NCBI GenBank assembly: GCA_027023915.1
Contig: JALVUB010000081.1
Coordinates: forward strand, 1 to 10,001
DNA length: 10,001 nt
Direction of reading: 5' to 3'
DNA from: Sedimenticola sp.
Lineage (GTDB): Bacteria; Pseudomonadota; Gammaproteobacteria; Chromatiales; Chromatiaceae
Each line of letters begins with the position of its first letter. Position 1 is the first letter of the stretch. The notes below the pieces were generated by a model, which did no database searches, was not told where the DNA came from, and worked only from the letters and a program-made list of their open reading frames with translations. Below, one piece after another: positions 1 through 8,404 of the stretch. Made by a program: the position numbers and the translations under genes.

Positions 1-1045
1 GCGTCAACCCTTTTGTGGGCAACAGCCCCACATTGACGCCGATGTTAATAAAGGCCTGCATACCCAACCACAAGCCGACACCCCAGGCCACATGGGCCGC
101 ATAGGGCCGATCCTTGGATTCCGCAACCGCGCCTATGGCAAAGGCGCGCCATACCACCAGCGCAAAAAGCAGAATCACCGCGATGGTGCCCATCAATCCA
201 AACTCTTCTCCGATCACCGCCATGATGAAATCGGTGTGAGCCTCGGGCAGGTAGAACTGTTTCTGAATGCCGTTACCCAGACCAACGCCGGTCCACTCAC
301 CACGCCCGAAGGCGATGAGCGCCTGGGAAAGCTGATAACCGGCTCCAAAGGGATCGGCCCAGGGGTTGAGAAATGAGGTGACCCGCTCCAGCCGGTAGGG
401 CGAGATCACCACCAGCAGGGCACCCCCCATGGCCACCAACAGAAAGAGCGTGCCAAACTGCCACAAGGGCGCGCCACCGAGAAAAAGCATGCCCATCACC
501 GTGGAGAGCAGCACCACGGTGGTGCCGAAGTCGGGCTGGGCCATCAACAACATGGCCGCCAGGGCCACCAGCAACACCGGCTTGAGCACTCCCCATATGG
601 TGTAGGCCACCTCCACCTTGCGCCGCACCAGGTAGCCGGCCATGTAGAAGATCATGAAGAGCTTCATGAATTCGGAGGTCTGGAGATTGAAACCACCCAG
701 CGCGATCCATCGGGTGGCGCCGTTGACCGTTTTGCCCACGCCCGGCAGCAGCACCAGGGCGAGCAGAAACAAGCCGAGAAAATAGAGCGGCGTGCTGTCT
801 TTCTCCAGCCAGCGCAAGGGAATCTGAAACGCCAGCCAGGCACCCACCATGCCCAACATGAGCGCCAACAGATGCTTTTCCAGGTAGCCGTAATTGGCAC
901 CCCGCGCGCCGCCCAGATGGATCGATGCCGAGCCCACCATCACCACGCCGAGCCCCGCCAGGCACAAGGTGGAGAGAAGCAGCCACCAGTCCACCGAGGA
1001 TGGCAGCCCCCGCCAAACCCAGGATTTGCAGGCCAGCGCGCTCAC
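1..1045 (-). CDS. ftsW: FtsW, septal peptidoglycan glycosyltransferase (SEDS family), 3' end cut by window edge
   Basis: FtsW is a polytopic inner-membrane SEDS protein that polymerises lipid II into septal glycan strands together with FtsI. The frame is open from GTG at 1045 to the window edge, giving 348 codons; E. coli FtsW has 414 residues, so several tens of C-terminal residues lie outside. Visible marks are hydrophobic segments from about residue 19, GATRW at 109-113 followed by the FNLQTSEFMK stretch, AQPDFGTTV, NPWADPFGAGYQLSQ with Asp231 (the position I equate with the catalytic SEDS aspartate), GEWTGVGLGNGIQKQ, YLPEAHTDFI, and INIGVNVGLLPTKGLT at the edge with Lys345. The start is GTG because it overlaps the murD stop as GTGA and has a good ribosome binding site 8 nt upstream. 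murG is expected next. No defect is seen in the visible part. Confidence 0.97.
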   Translation of the reverse strand, partial: MSALACKSWVWRGLPSSVDWWLLLSTLCLAGLGVVMVGSASIHLGGARGANYGYLEKHLLALMLGMVGAWLAFQIPLRWLEKDSTPLYFLGLFLLALVLLPGVGKTVNGATRWIALGGFNLQTSEFMKLFMIFYMAGYLVRRKVEVAYTIWGVLKPVLLVALAAMLLMAQPDFGTTVVLLSTVMGMLFLGGAPLWQFGTLFLLVAMGGALLVVISPYRLERVTSFLNPWADPFGAGYQLSQALIAFGRGEWTGVGLGNGIQKQFYLPEAHTDFIMAVIGEEFGLMGTIAVILLFALVVWRAFAIGAVAESKDRPYAAHVAWGVGLWLGMQAFINIGVNVGLLPTKGLT

Positions 1046-2400
1046 CGGCAGAGCTCCTCCACCAGACGGCGAAACACCTCGCCCCGATGCTCGAAATTGC
1101 GGAACTGGTCGAAACTGGCGCAAGCAGGAGAGAGAAGCACCCGGTCACCGGGCCGGGCCAGTCTCGCCGCTTCTTCCACCGCCTGACTCATGTTCTCCAC
1201 CTTTACCAGTGGAACAGTGTCAGCCAAGGCCTTGGCCAGAAGATCCGCATCCTCGCCCAGCAGCACCACCGCGCTGGCGTACTGCCGCACCGGCGCGGCC
1301 AGCACCGAAAAATCGGCCCCCTTGCCCTGACCGCCGGCAATGAGCACCGTGCGCCCGTGACCGTCCGCCAGCCCTTCCAAAGCAGCCTGGGTGGCGCCCG
1401 GGTTGGTGCCTTTGGAATCGTTGTACCAGGCAACACCGTCTATGGTGGCGACGTGCTCGCTACGGTGGGGCAGGCCGGGGAAGTGACGAAGCACGGAAAC
1501 CATGGATTCCAGCGGCAGCTCCAGCACGCTGCCCATGGCCAATGCAGCCAGCGCGTTGGCCCGGTTGTGCAGCCCGGCCATGCGCAGCTCGCCGGCGGTC
1601 AACAACGGCTCGCTGCCGCGACAGAGCCATGCCTCACCGTTCCCCACCCGCACGCCGAAAGTGGCATCGTCCTGTGGTTCGCCGAGAGTAAAGAAGCGTG
1701 CCTCGGGCGCTTTCGGCATGGCCATCACCCGTGAGTCGTCCAGGTTGTAGATTCCCACTTCCGCCTGGCGGTAGATTTTGGCCTTGGCCGCCGCATAGGC
1801 TTCCAGCGAGGGATAACGGTCCATGTGGTCCGGACTGATGTTGAGCACCGTGGCCACCGCCGGCGCCAGGCTTTCGGTGGTCTCGAGCTGGAAGCTGGAA
1901 AGTTCCAACACATAGCACTGCGCCGGTTGTTCCAGCAGATCCAGCACCGGTTCGCCCAGATTGCCGCCGATGGCAGCGCCGATACCGGCTTCGCGCACCA
2001 TCTGTCCCAACAAGGTGGTCACCGTGCTCTTGCCGTTGGAGCCGGTGATGGCGGCCACGGGCGCGGCCGCTTCGCGGGCGAAAAGCTCGATGTCTCCAAC
2101 AACAGGCACACCCCGCGCCACGGCGGCTTCCACCTCGGGGGTAGCCAGGGGCACACCGGGGCTCACCACCAGCAGGTCGGCATGAGCAAAAGCCTCAGCG
2201 GCAAAACCGCCGAGAAAGAGTCCCACGTCCGGCAGCTCTTGCCGCAGTGTCTCCAACCCCGGCGGCTGTTCACGGCTGTCGGTGACCGCCACCCGCCATC
2301 CATGCGAAACGAGAAAACGGACACAGGAGAGACCGGTTTTGCCCAGGCCCACCACCAGCGCCCTTTTCGCCGCCATCATTTGTTCAACTGCCGTTGCCAT
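1042..2400 (-). CDS. murD: MurD, UDP-N-acetylmuramoyl-L-alanine--D-glutamate ligase
   Basis: This cytoplasmic ATP-dependent ligase adds D-glutamate to UDP-MurNAc-L-Ala, the second amino acid of the peptidoglycan stem. The 452-residue product is a little longer than E. coli MurD (438). It shows an N-terminal Rossmann-like uridine-binding part (VVGLGKTGLSCV, 17-28), the ATP loop ITGSNGKST (118-126), ELSSFQLE (166-173), NISPDHMDRY (187-196), the AAKAKIY region with Lys206 at the place of the carbamylated lysine, YNDSKGTNPGAT (326-337) and SPACASFDQF (424-433). I chose ATG at 2400, which overlaps the mraY stop as TGATG. GTG at 2403 and ATG at 2379 or 2376 are also possible, and none has a strong ribosome binding site; the last two would give a length closer to E. 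coli. The stop overlaps the ftsW start. Confidence 0.98.
   Translation of the reverse strand: MATAVEQMMAAKRALVVGLGKTGLSCVRFLVSHGWRVAVTDSREQPPGLETLRQELPDVGLFLGGFAAEAFAHADLLVVSPGVPLATPEVEAAVARGVPVVGDIELFAREAAAPVAAITGSNGKSTVTTLLGQMVREAGIGAAIGGNLGEPVLDLLEQPAQCYVLELSSFQLETTESLAPAVATVLNISPDHMDRYPSLEAYAAAKAKIYRQAEVGIYNLDDSRVMAMPKAPEARFFTLGEPQDDATFGVRVGNGEAWLCRGSEPLLTAGELRMAGLHNRANALAALAMGSVLELPLESMVSVLRHFPGLPHRSEHVATIDGVAWYNDSKGTNPGATQAALEGLADGHGRTVLIAGGQGKGADFSVLAAPVRQYASAVVLLGEDADLLAKALADTVPLVKVENMSQAVEEAARLARPGDRVLLSPACASFDQFRNFEHRGEVFRRLVEELCR
1054..1060 (-). promoter_or_regulatory. Ribosome binding site of ftsW inside the murD 3' end
   Basis: GGAGGAG lies 8 nt before the GTG at 1045 and encodes the Glu-Glu pair near the end of MurD. 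It supports GTG as the ftsW start. Confidence 0.78.
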
Positions 2401-3482
2401 CACCGGATCTTCAGCGTGGCCAGCCCTACTAGCACCAGGATCACTGTAATGATCCAGAAGCGCACGATGACCCTCGGCTCGGGCCAGCCCTTTAGTTCGA
2501 AATGGTGGTGCAGGGGCGCCATGCGGAAGATGCGCCTGCCGGTGAGGCGGAACGAGGCCACCTGCAAAATCACCGACACAGTCTCCATTACAAACAACCC
2601 ACCCATGATGAAGAGCACCAGTTCCTGGCGTACCGACACCGCCACCACACCCAGCGCCGCGCCCAGCGCCAACGCGCCCACATCACCCATGAAGACCTGG
2701 GCGGGATAGGCGTTGAACCAGAGAAAGCCCAGCCCGGCCCCCACCAGGGCGCCGCAAAAGATGGTCAGCTCGCCCACTCCCGGCAGATAGGGAATGAGCA
2801 GGTATTTGGAGAGATAGTGGTGGCCGGACACATAGGCGAAGATACCCAGGGCCCCCGCCACCATTACTGTGGGCAGAATCGCCAGGCCGTCCAGTCCATC
2901 GGTGAGGTTTACCGCGTTGGAGGAGCCGACGATGACGAAGTAGGCCAACAGGATGAACCAGGGGCCGAGGTCGACCACCACGTTTTTGAAAAAGGGCACA
3001 ATAAGCTGGGTCTCCGCCGGCGCGCGGGCGGTGGCAAACAGCGCATAGGCGGCAGCCAGCCCCAGCAGCGACTGCCAGAGATATTTCCAGCGCGCCGGCA
3101 ACCCTTTTGGATCGCGCAGCACCAGCTTGCGGTAGTCATCCACCAACCCCACCACGCCGAAGGCCAAGGTGGTGAGCAGAACAATCCAGACATAGCGATT
3201 GTCCAGCCGCGACCAGAGCAGCACCGCCACCGCCATCGCCACCAGAATCAGCGCGCCCCCCATGGTGGGGGTTCCCGCCTTTGAGAGATGGGTCTGGGGA
3301 CCGTCGTCGCGCACCGTCTGGCCGATCTTGTAATAGCTCAGGCGGCGGATCATGCCCGGCCCGACCAGGAATGAGATTACCAGCGCGGTGAGCACCGCGA
3401 GAATGGCCCGCAGGGTAATGTAATGGAACACCCGGAAGGCAGGCTCGTATTGGGCCAGATAGTCGGCCAGCCAGATCAGCAT
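2400..3482 (-). CDS. mraY: MraY, phospho-N-acetylmuramoyl-pentapeptide transferase
   Basis: MraY is a polytopic inner-membrane enzyme that transfers phospho-MurNAc-pentapeptide from UDP to undecaprenyl phosphate, making lipid I. The product is 360 residues, the same length as E. coli MraY, and has about ten hydrophobic segments. Family motifs are intact: KAGTPTMGG (68-76), DDYRK with Asp115 and Asp116, NAVNLTDGLDGLA (189-201), FMGDVGALALG with Asp267, and MAPLHHHFELKGWPE (321-335) with the HHH triad at 325-327. The longer open frame that begins at 3668 is not used: homology begins at ATG 3482, which has a GGGAGGT ribosome binding site 6 nt upstream. The start overlaps the murF stop by 7 nt (ATGCTGA). 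Confidence 0.98.
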   Translation of the reverse strand: MLIWLADYLAQYEPAFRVFHYITLRAILAVLTALVISFLVGPGMIRRLSYYKIGQTVRDDGPQTHLSKAGTPTMGGALILVAMAVAVLLWSRLDNRYVWIVLLTTLAFGVVGLVDDYRKLVLRDPKGLPARWKYLWQSLLGLAAAYALFATARAPAETQLIVPFFKNVVVDLGPWFILLAYFVIVGSSNAVNLTDGLDGLAILPTVMVAGALGIFAYVSGHHYLSKYLLIPYLPGVGELTIFCGALVGAGLGFLWFNAYPAQVFMGDVGALALGAALGVVAVSVRQELVLFIMGGLFVMETVSVILQVASFRLTGRRIFRMAPLHHHFELKGWPEPRVIVRFWIITVILVLVGLATLKIR

Positions 3483-4846
3483 GCCGCCACCTCCCGGCAG
3501 AGAGCTTCCACCACCTGTTCCATGCGCGCGGCGCGAGAGCCTTTCACCAATACGGTGTCCCCCGGTTCCAACCGCGGCAGCAGCGCATCCACCAACGCTT
3601 CCCTGCTGTCGAAATGGCTTGCGCCGCCACCGAATGCCTCGCTGGCCGCCCGGCTGAGAGCGCCACATGTGAAAAGCAGATCCACCCCTTGGTGGTAAAT
3701 CTGCTCCCCAAGCTCGCGGTGAAGCGCCTCGGCCTCACCGCCTAACTCACCCAGATCACCCAATACCAGCAACTTTCGGCCCGGAGCGGTGGCCAGCACT
3801 TCAGCGGCCCGGCGCACCGAATCGGGATTGGCGTTATAGCTGTCGTCCACCACCCACACGCCTTTCACCCCTTTTCGCGGAGCCAACCGACCAGCCACCG
3901 GCTTCAGATCCGCCAGCCCTTCTATCATGGCCCGGCGTGGCACTCCCATGGCGTGCGCGGCGGCTATGGCCGCCAGGGCGTTCATGCGGTTGTGCGCTCC
4001 GGCAAGCGCCAGGGCGACAGTAAACGTCTCGTCGCCGACGCGAACCTCAAAACGGCTGTTAAAACCGGTTTCGTTCCAGGCCAGTTCCAGGGAACCGGCG
4101 GGACTGCTGACATCAGCCGCCTTTTCCACGCCAAAAGTGATTTTTCCGCGCTGGCCCGCCATCTCACGCCAGAGGGGCGCGTGAGGGTCGTCGGCGTTGA
4201 ACACCAACACACCATCTGCCGCCAACCCCTCGATGATCTCTCCCTTGGCCCGCGCCACTCCTTCAAGCGTACCGAAGCCTTCCAGATGAGCGCGACCCGC
4301 ATTGTTGATAATCGCCACCCGAGGCCGGGCAATGCGGCTCAAATAGCTGATTTCACCCGGATGGTTGGCGCCAATCTCCACCACCGCGAACTGTTCATCC
4401 TGCAATCGGCAGAGGGTGAGCGGCAGGCCGATGTCGTTGTTCAGATTGCCCTGAGTAGCCAGCGTCTCTCCCACCCGCGCCAGAATGGCGGCCAGCATCT
4501 CCTTCACCGTGGTCTTGCCGTTGCTGCCGGTGACCGCCGCCACCTGGGCTCGTGACGCTTCACGCCAGAGAGCACCAAGTCTCCCCAATCCGATGCGGGC
4601 ATTCTCCACCCGCAAGCAAGGCAGTGCGTCGCTGACGCGACCATCCACCAGCGCGCCGGCGGCCCCCTTTTCGGCCACCTGTTCCAGAAAGTCATGACCG
4701 TCAAAACGGGGGCCATGTAGGGCCACGAAAAGGCCGCCGGGACTCAGGCTGCGGCTGTCGCTGCTCACGCCCAATACCTCGGCATCAGCGCCGTGCAACA
4801 CCGCCGGCAGCCTTTGCGCCAGATCGCTGAGGGTGAAATGGATCAT
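3476..4846 (-). CDS. murF: MurF, UDP-MurNAc-tripeptide--D-Ala-D-Ala ligase
   Basis: MurF is the last cytoplasmic Mur ligase; it adds the D-Ala-D-Ala dipeptide to UDP-MurNAc-tripeptide, giving the substrate of MraY encoded just downstream. The 456-residue product is close to E. coli MurF (452). Visible motifs are SSDSRSLSPGGLFVAL (28-43) in the N-terminal domain, the ATP loop VTGSNGKTT (105-113), GNLNNDIGLPLT (133-144), EIGANHPGEI (157-166), NNAGRAHLEGFG (181-192), DSYNANPDS (335-343) and KGSRAARME (435-443). The open frame continues upstream to 4996, but family similarity starts at ATG 4846. That ATG overlaps the murE stop as ATGA and has a strong GGAGG site just upstream. Confidence 0.98.
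   Translation of the reverse strand: MIHFTLSDLAQRLPAVLHGADAEVLGVSSDSRSLSPGGLFVALHGPRFDGHDFLEQVAEKGAAGALVDGRVSDALPCLRVENARIGLGRLGALWREASRAQVAAVTGSNGKTTVKEMLAAILARVGETLATQGNLNNDIGLPLTLCRLQDEQFAVVEIGANHPGEISYLSRIARPRVAIINNAGRAHLEGFGTLEGVARAKGEIIEGLAADGVLVFNADDPHAPLWREMAGQRGKITFGVEKAADVSSPAGSLELAWNETGFNSRFEVRVGDETFTVALALAGAHNRMNALAAIAAAHAMGVPRRAMIEGLADLKPVAGRLAPRKGVKGVWVVDDSYNANPDSVRRAAEVLATAPGRKLLVLGDLGELGGEAEALHRELGEQIYHQGVDLLFTCGALSRAASEAFGGGASHFDSREALVDALLPRLEPGDTVLVKGSRAARMEQVVEALCREVAAC
3489..3495 (-). promoter_or_regulatory. Ribosome binding site of mraY inside the murF 3' end
   Basis: GGGAGGT lies 6 nt before the mraY ATG at 3482 and is part of the codons for the C-terminal residues of MurF. 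It rules out the longer in-frame upstream reading of mraY. Confidence 0.8.
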
Positions 4847-6360
4847 CCCTCCTCCTCCAGCCAGCGTCGCACCTGCTCCAGGTCGCTGAACGGCAGTTTC
4901 AGATCGCCCACCTGCTGATAGTTTTCGTGCCCCTTGCCGGCCACAAGCACCACATCGCCCGTGCGCGCCTCGGCCAGGGCGGTGGCGATGGCCCACGCCC
5001 GGTCGGCAATGACATGAACCGAGGACGGGGACTCCATCCCCTCCAGAATGTCGGCAATGATGCTGGTGGAAGGCTCGTGACGCGGATTGTCGTCGGTGAC
5101 GATCACTTCGTCCGCCAGCGCCTCGGCAATTCGCCCCATCTGCGGCCGTTTGCCACGATCCCGATCACCGCCGCAACCAAAAACGCACCAAAGCCTGCCC
5201 CGGGTGTGACCCCGCAGGCTGGTGAGCGCGCGCTGCAAGGCGTCGGGTGTATGCGCATAATCGACCACCACCAACGGCCGGTCGCCACCACCAAAGCGTT
5301 GCATCCTGCCGGGAACCGTCTCCAAAGTGGCGAGCCGCGGCACCGCCTCTTCCATGGGTACTCCCCAGGCAAGCAGCACGCCCAACACCAGCAGCAGGTT
5401 GGTGGCGTTGAAATCACCCACCAAATTGCTTTCGATAACGCCGCCGCCCCAGGAGCTGGCCACTTCCAATGTCAATCCGTCATCACCCTGCTCGAGGGAC
5501 TCCAGCCGGACAAATTCGTCCGCCCCCAGGGTGCGACCACCCCGGTGACAGGCCACGGTGCGCACCCGACCCTTGAGTTTTTCCACCAACGCCGCGCCGG
5601 TATCGTCATCGCTGTTGATTACCGCCAACTGAAGTTCCGACCGCTGGAACAACCGCTCCTTGGCCGCCGCATAGGCGCGCATCGAACCGTGGTAATCGAG
5701 ATGATCCCGACTGAGGTTGGTGAACACCGCAGTGTGGAAAGGCACCGCCTCCAACCGGTATTGATCCAGCGCGTGGGAGGAAACCTCCATGGCCACCGCC
5801 TCGGCGCCAGTGGCTTCCAATCCAGCCAGAATGCGCTGAGCCTGCACCGCGTCTGGCGTGGTGTGGGTGGACGGCTCCAAGCGACCAGGAAAACCATTGC
5901 CTATGGTGCCCGTGACAGCACACCGCCAGCGACTCCCCAACGCCTGAGCGAGAAAGAGAGTGACACTGGTCTTGCCGTTGGTGCCGGTAACGCCCGTCAT
6001 TCGCATACGGCTGGCCGGTTCGCCGTAAAACCGCGCCGCGATGCCGCTGGCCGCCCGACGCAGGCCGGGACAGGAAAGCACGGTCACGTCCAGCCGCCGT
6101 GACAAGGCTGTCATTCGCGCTTCATCCCACCGCGTCGTGGGCTCGGCTAGCACCAGCACCGCGCCCCGCGCAACAGCGTCAGCCACATGCTCGAGGCCAT
6201 GGCCACGACTTCCTTCACAGGCGAGGAAAATACCGCCATCGACAACTTCCCGGCTGTCAATGGCCACGCCGTCCACCGCCATCGCCCGCCATTCGCCAGG
6301 CGACAAATGAAGCATTTCAAGCAGGTCACCCGCCCGCCAGAGGTATTCTTCCTTCTTCAT
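4843..6360 (-). CDS. murE: MurE, UDP-MurNAc-tripeptide synthetase (meso-diaminopimelate adding)
   Basis: MurE is the cytoplasmic ligase that adds the third stem residue to UDP-MurNAc-L-Ala-D-Glu. From ATG 6360 the product is 505 residues (E. coli 495). Motifs are AIDSREVVDGGIFLAC (34-48), the ATP loop GVTGTNGKTS (123-132), THTTPD (165-170), EVSSHALDQYR (192-202), NLSRDHLDYHG (215-225), AAAKERLF with Lys234 at the carbamylated-lysine position, GDFNATNLL, DYAHTPDAL, FGCGGDRDRGKRPQM and TDDNPR with DNPR at 424-427. DNPR is the known signature of meso-DAP specificity, as opposed to lysine-adding enzymes. The start is uncertain: TTG at 6372 (overlapping the ftsI stop as TTGA) or TTG at 6363 would add a few residues. 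ATG 6360 leaves an 8-nt gap after ftsI. Confidence 0.97.
   Translation of the reverse strand: MKKEEYLWRAGDLLEMLHLSPGEWRAMAVDGVAIDSREVVDGGIFLACEGSRGHGLEHVADAVARGAVLVLAEPTTRWDEARMTALSRRLDVTVLSCPGLRRAASGIAARFYGEPASRMRMTGVTGTNGKTSVTLFLAQALGSRWRCAVTGTIGNGFPGRLEPSTHTTPDAVQAQRILAGLEATGAEAVAMEVSSHALDQYRLEAVPFHTAVFTNLSRDHLDYHGSMRAYAAAKERLFQRSELQLAVINSDDDTGAALVEKLKGRVRTVACHRGGRTLGADEFVRLESLEQGDDGLTLEVASSWGGGVIESNLVGDFNATNLLLVLGVLLAWGVPMEEAVPRLATLETVPGRMQRFGGGDRPLVVVDYAHTPDALQRALTSLRGHTRGRLWCVFGCGGDRDRGKRPQMGRIAEALADEVIVTDDNPRHEPSTSIIADILEGMESPSSVHVIADRAWAIATALAEARTGDVVLVAGKGHENYQQVGDLKLPFSDLEQVRRWLEEEG
4847..4858 (-). promoter_or_regulatory. Ribosome binding site of murF inside the murE 3' end
   Basis: GGAGGAGGAGGG directly precedes the murF ATG at 4846 and offers GGAGG at 7-nt spacing. 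It is at the same time the codons for the last Glu and Gly residues of MurE. It settles the murF start against the longer open frame. Confidence 0.8.
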
Positions 6361-6368
6361 CAACGCTT

Positions 6369-8132
6369 TCAACGCTCCCGCTCCAGCCGTGCCAGACGCA
6401 CCGCCTGCCGTGGCTTGAGGTCATCCGGAGGAATATTGAGCAGTCGCAAGGATTCATCCATGATGCGGGAGAACACCGGCCCCGCCACCAAACCGCCGTA
6501 ATAGACCTTGCCACGAGGATCATCGATCACCACCACCGCAACCAGGCGGGGATCACTTGCCGGCACCATGCCAACAAAGAGCGCCACATAGTGGTGCTCT
6601 TCATACCCGCCTGCACCCAGCTTTCTCGCGGTTCCGGTCTTTCCCGCCACCCGGTAACCCGGCACCGCCGCCAGAGGCGCGGTTCCACCCGGCCGGACGA
6701 CAGCCTCCATCATCCGACGCACGGCGCGGGCGGTGGCTGTCTTCAACACCCGCTTGCCCAGAGGCGGCCGATCACGCCGTAACAATGTCAGTTTTCTTCG
6801 GACACCATCGGCCGCAATAACCGAATAGGCCTGTGCAAGCTGTAACGGCGTAACGGATATGCTGTAGCCATAGGCAATGGTCGCGTGGTCTATGTGCGCC
6901 CAGCGGGCGGGCGGCCGCAACCTGCCGCTCACTTCTCCGGGATAGCTGATGCCGGTGACACGCCCCAGACCAAAACGCGACAGATACCGGTAAAGGTGTT
7001 CCTTCGGCACTGACAACGCAATCTTGGCCGCGCCGACGTTACTGGATTTCTGGATGATGGTGGTCAGATCCACCACCCCCAGCGGATGGTGATCCTTTAC
7101 TTCATACCGGCCAATCTTGATGAAACCCGGACGGGTGTCGATATGGCTGTCGACGGAGACCAACCCCATGTCCAGGGCAGTGGAGATAACCAGGGGCTTC
7201 ATGGTGGAACCAGGCTCAAAAACCTGGGCCACCGCCCGGTTGAGAAGCCGCCCGCCCCGGCTGCTGCGGTTGCCGTTGGGGTTGTAGCCGGGCTGGTTGA
7301 CCATCGCCAGAATCTCGCCCGTGCGCGGATTGAGAACCACCACGGAGCCCGATCTGGCACTGTTCTTGCGCACCGCCGATTTCAATTCGCGGTATGCCAC
7401 ATACTGAATCCTCTGATCCAGGCTCAAAACCAGATCGCGTCCCGGACGAGGCATGCGCAGGCTCTCCACATCCGCCACCACGTGGTGATGGCCGTCGCGC
7501 AGCACCCGCTTGAGGCCAGGAGCGCCGGCCAGCTCTTGGTCAAAAGCCAGTTCCAGCCCTTCCTGCCCCCGGTCGTCGATGTTGGTGAAACCCACCACAT
7601 GAGCGAAAATCTCGCCATCGGGGTAGTAACGGCGGTACTCCCGCCGTACCTGGATACCCCGGATTCCCCTTTTCTTCGCCAGCGTCAGCACCTGACTCGC
7701 CCTGGCCGGCGGCAGACGCCTTCTTAAATAGATGAAATGGCGGCGGCTGTATCGCGCCAGACGGTGACGCAGATCGTCCAGATCCATGCCCAGTGCCTTG
7801 GCCAACTCCGGCAGCCCTTCACTGTCGGGACGCAGAATCCTGGGATTGGCGCCAATGGAATCCACCGGCGCGCTCATCGCCAGAACAACGCCGTTGCGGT
7901 CGGTGATGGCACCTCTGTGAGCGGCCACCACCACCTTGTCCAGATACCTGTCGGCGCCCTCGGACTGAAGAAAATCCTTTTCAAAAATCTGCCGTTTTAC
8001 CGCTTGCGCCAGAAGCGCCGCCATGGCGATCACAAACAGCATGAGCACAAAGCGGCGACGACCCGCGTAGGTCTTCGGCATGTTCTCCGCCCGCCTTTGG
8101 ATGCGCGCCCGCCTGTTGCGTCGTTTCGCCAT
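6369..8132 (-). CDS. ftsI: FtsI (PBP3), septal peptidoglycan D,D-transpeptidase
   Basis: FtsI is the class B penicillin-binding protein that crosslinks septal peptidoglycan in partnership with FtsW. The 587-residue product is almost the length of E. coli FtsI (588). It has a short cytoplasmic tail very rich in Arg (ten Arg in the first 27 residues), a single membrane anchor at about 28-45, a periplasmic pedestal domain with RGAITDRNG (73-81) and REYRRYYPDGEIFAHVVGF (164-182), and a transpeptidase domain. All three active-site motifs are present: S309-T-M-K312 (in FEPGSTMKP), S363-S-N365 and K498-T-G-T501. The ATG at 8132 overlaps the ftsL stop as TAATG. The stop lies 8 nt from the murE ATG. 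Nothing suggests loss of function; beta-lactam binding follows from the family. Confidence 0.98.
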   Translation of the reverse strand: MAKRRNRRARIQRRAENMPKTYAGRRRFVLMLFVIAMAALLAQAVKRQIFEKDFLQSEGADRYLDKVVVAAHRGAITDRNGVVLAMSAPVDSIGANPRILRPDSEGLPELAKALGMDLDDLRHRLARYSRRHFIYLRRRLPPARASQVLTLAKKRGIRGIQVRREYRRYYPDGEIFAHVVGFTNIDDRGQEGLELAFDQELAGAPGLKRVLRDGHHHVVADVESLRMPRPGRDLVLSLDQRIQYVAYRELKSAVRKNSARSGSVVVLNPRTGEILAMVNQPGYNPNGNRSSRGGRLLNRAVAQVFEPGSTMKPLVISTALDMGLVSVDSHIDTRPGFIKIGRYEVKDHHPLGVVDLTTIIQKSSNVGAAKIALSVPKEHLYRYLSRFGLGRVTGISYPGEVSGRLRPPARWAHIDHATIAYGYSISVTPLQLAQAYSVIAADGVRRKLTLLRRDRPPLGKRVLKTATARAVRRMMEAVVRPGGTAPLAAVPGYRVAGKTGTARKLGAGGYEEHHYVALFVGMVPASDPRLVAVVVIDDPRGKVYYGGLVAGPVFSRIMDESLRLLNIPPDDLKPRQAVRLARLERER

Positions 8133-8404
8133 TACTCTCTGATAACCACTATCTCATCCGCCCTGGGCGGACGCATGTTCAGCCGCTTGCGTGCTTCCAC
8201 CTCGATGCGGTGGGGCGCCCCCCAGGCACCGTGCTCGATGAGCAACGCCTTCCATTCGATATCCAACCCGTCCGCCTCTCTTTGCAACTGCCGCAGCTCG
8301 GCAAACAGCACCCGCGAGCGATATTTGGCATGCACCACGGCCACCGCCGAGGCCACCACACCCAGCCCAAGCACAGCGATCAGCAACAGATGCGGTCGTC
8401 TCAT
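8132..8404 (-). CDS. ftsL: FtsL, divisome scaffold protein
   Basis: FtsL is a small bitopic membrane protein that forms the FtsQ-FtsB-FtsL complex and helps switch on FtsW-FtsI. The 90-residue product, shorter than E. coli FtsL (121), has almost no cytoplasmic tail, one membrane segment at about 5-25, then a helical region (about 28-60) with Leu-rich heptad-like spacing (LFAELRQLQREADGLDIEWK). The end, with HRIEVEARKRLNMRPPRADE (65-84), is typical of the family. The identification rests on these features plus the position between rsmH and ftsI; overall sequence conservation in FtsL is low. The start overlaps the rsmH stop as ATGA and the stop overlaps the ftsI start as TAATG. A GGAAAAG stretch precedes the start at reasonable spacing. 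Confidence 0.95.
   Translation of the reverse strand: MRRPHLLLIAVLGLGVVASAVAVVHAKYRSRVLFAELRQLQREADGLDIEWKALLIEHGAWGAPHRIEVEARKRLNMRPPRADEIVVIRE

Noticed and set aside
297..1148. A 283-codon open frame on the minus strand overlapping the murD end and ftsW
   Set aside because: FtsW reads cleanly through this region in another frame from GTG 1045 to the window edge with all expected motifs. The 283-codon frame gives a Gly/Ala/His-rich product without family features.
925..1734. A 269-codon plus-strand open frame opposite murD and the start of ftsW
   Set aside because: It is antisense to two well-supported genes and its translation resembles no known protein family; it is a by-product of GC-rich codon use.
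1825..2709. A 294-codon plus-strand open frame opposite murD and mraY
   Set aside because: It spans a gene junction on the coding strand and has no recognisable domain, so it is a shadow frame.
4927..6102. A 391-codon open frame on the plus strand, antisense to murE
   Set aside because: The opposite strand encodes MurE with all family motifs over the same bases. The antisense product has low-complexity, Arg/His/Pro/Gly-rich composition and no recognisable domain, as expected of a shadow frame in GC-rich coding DNA.
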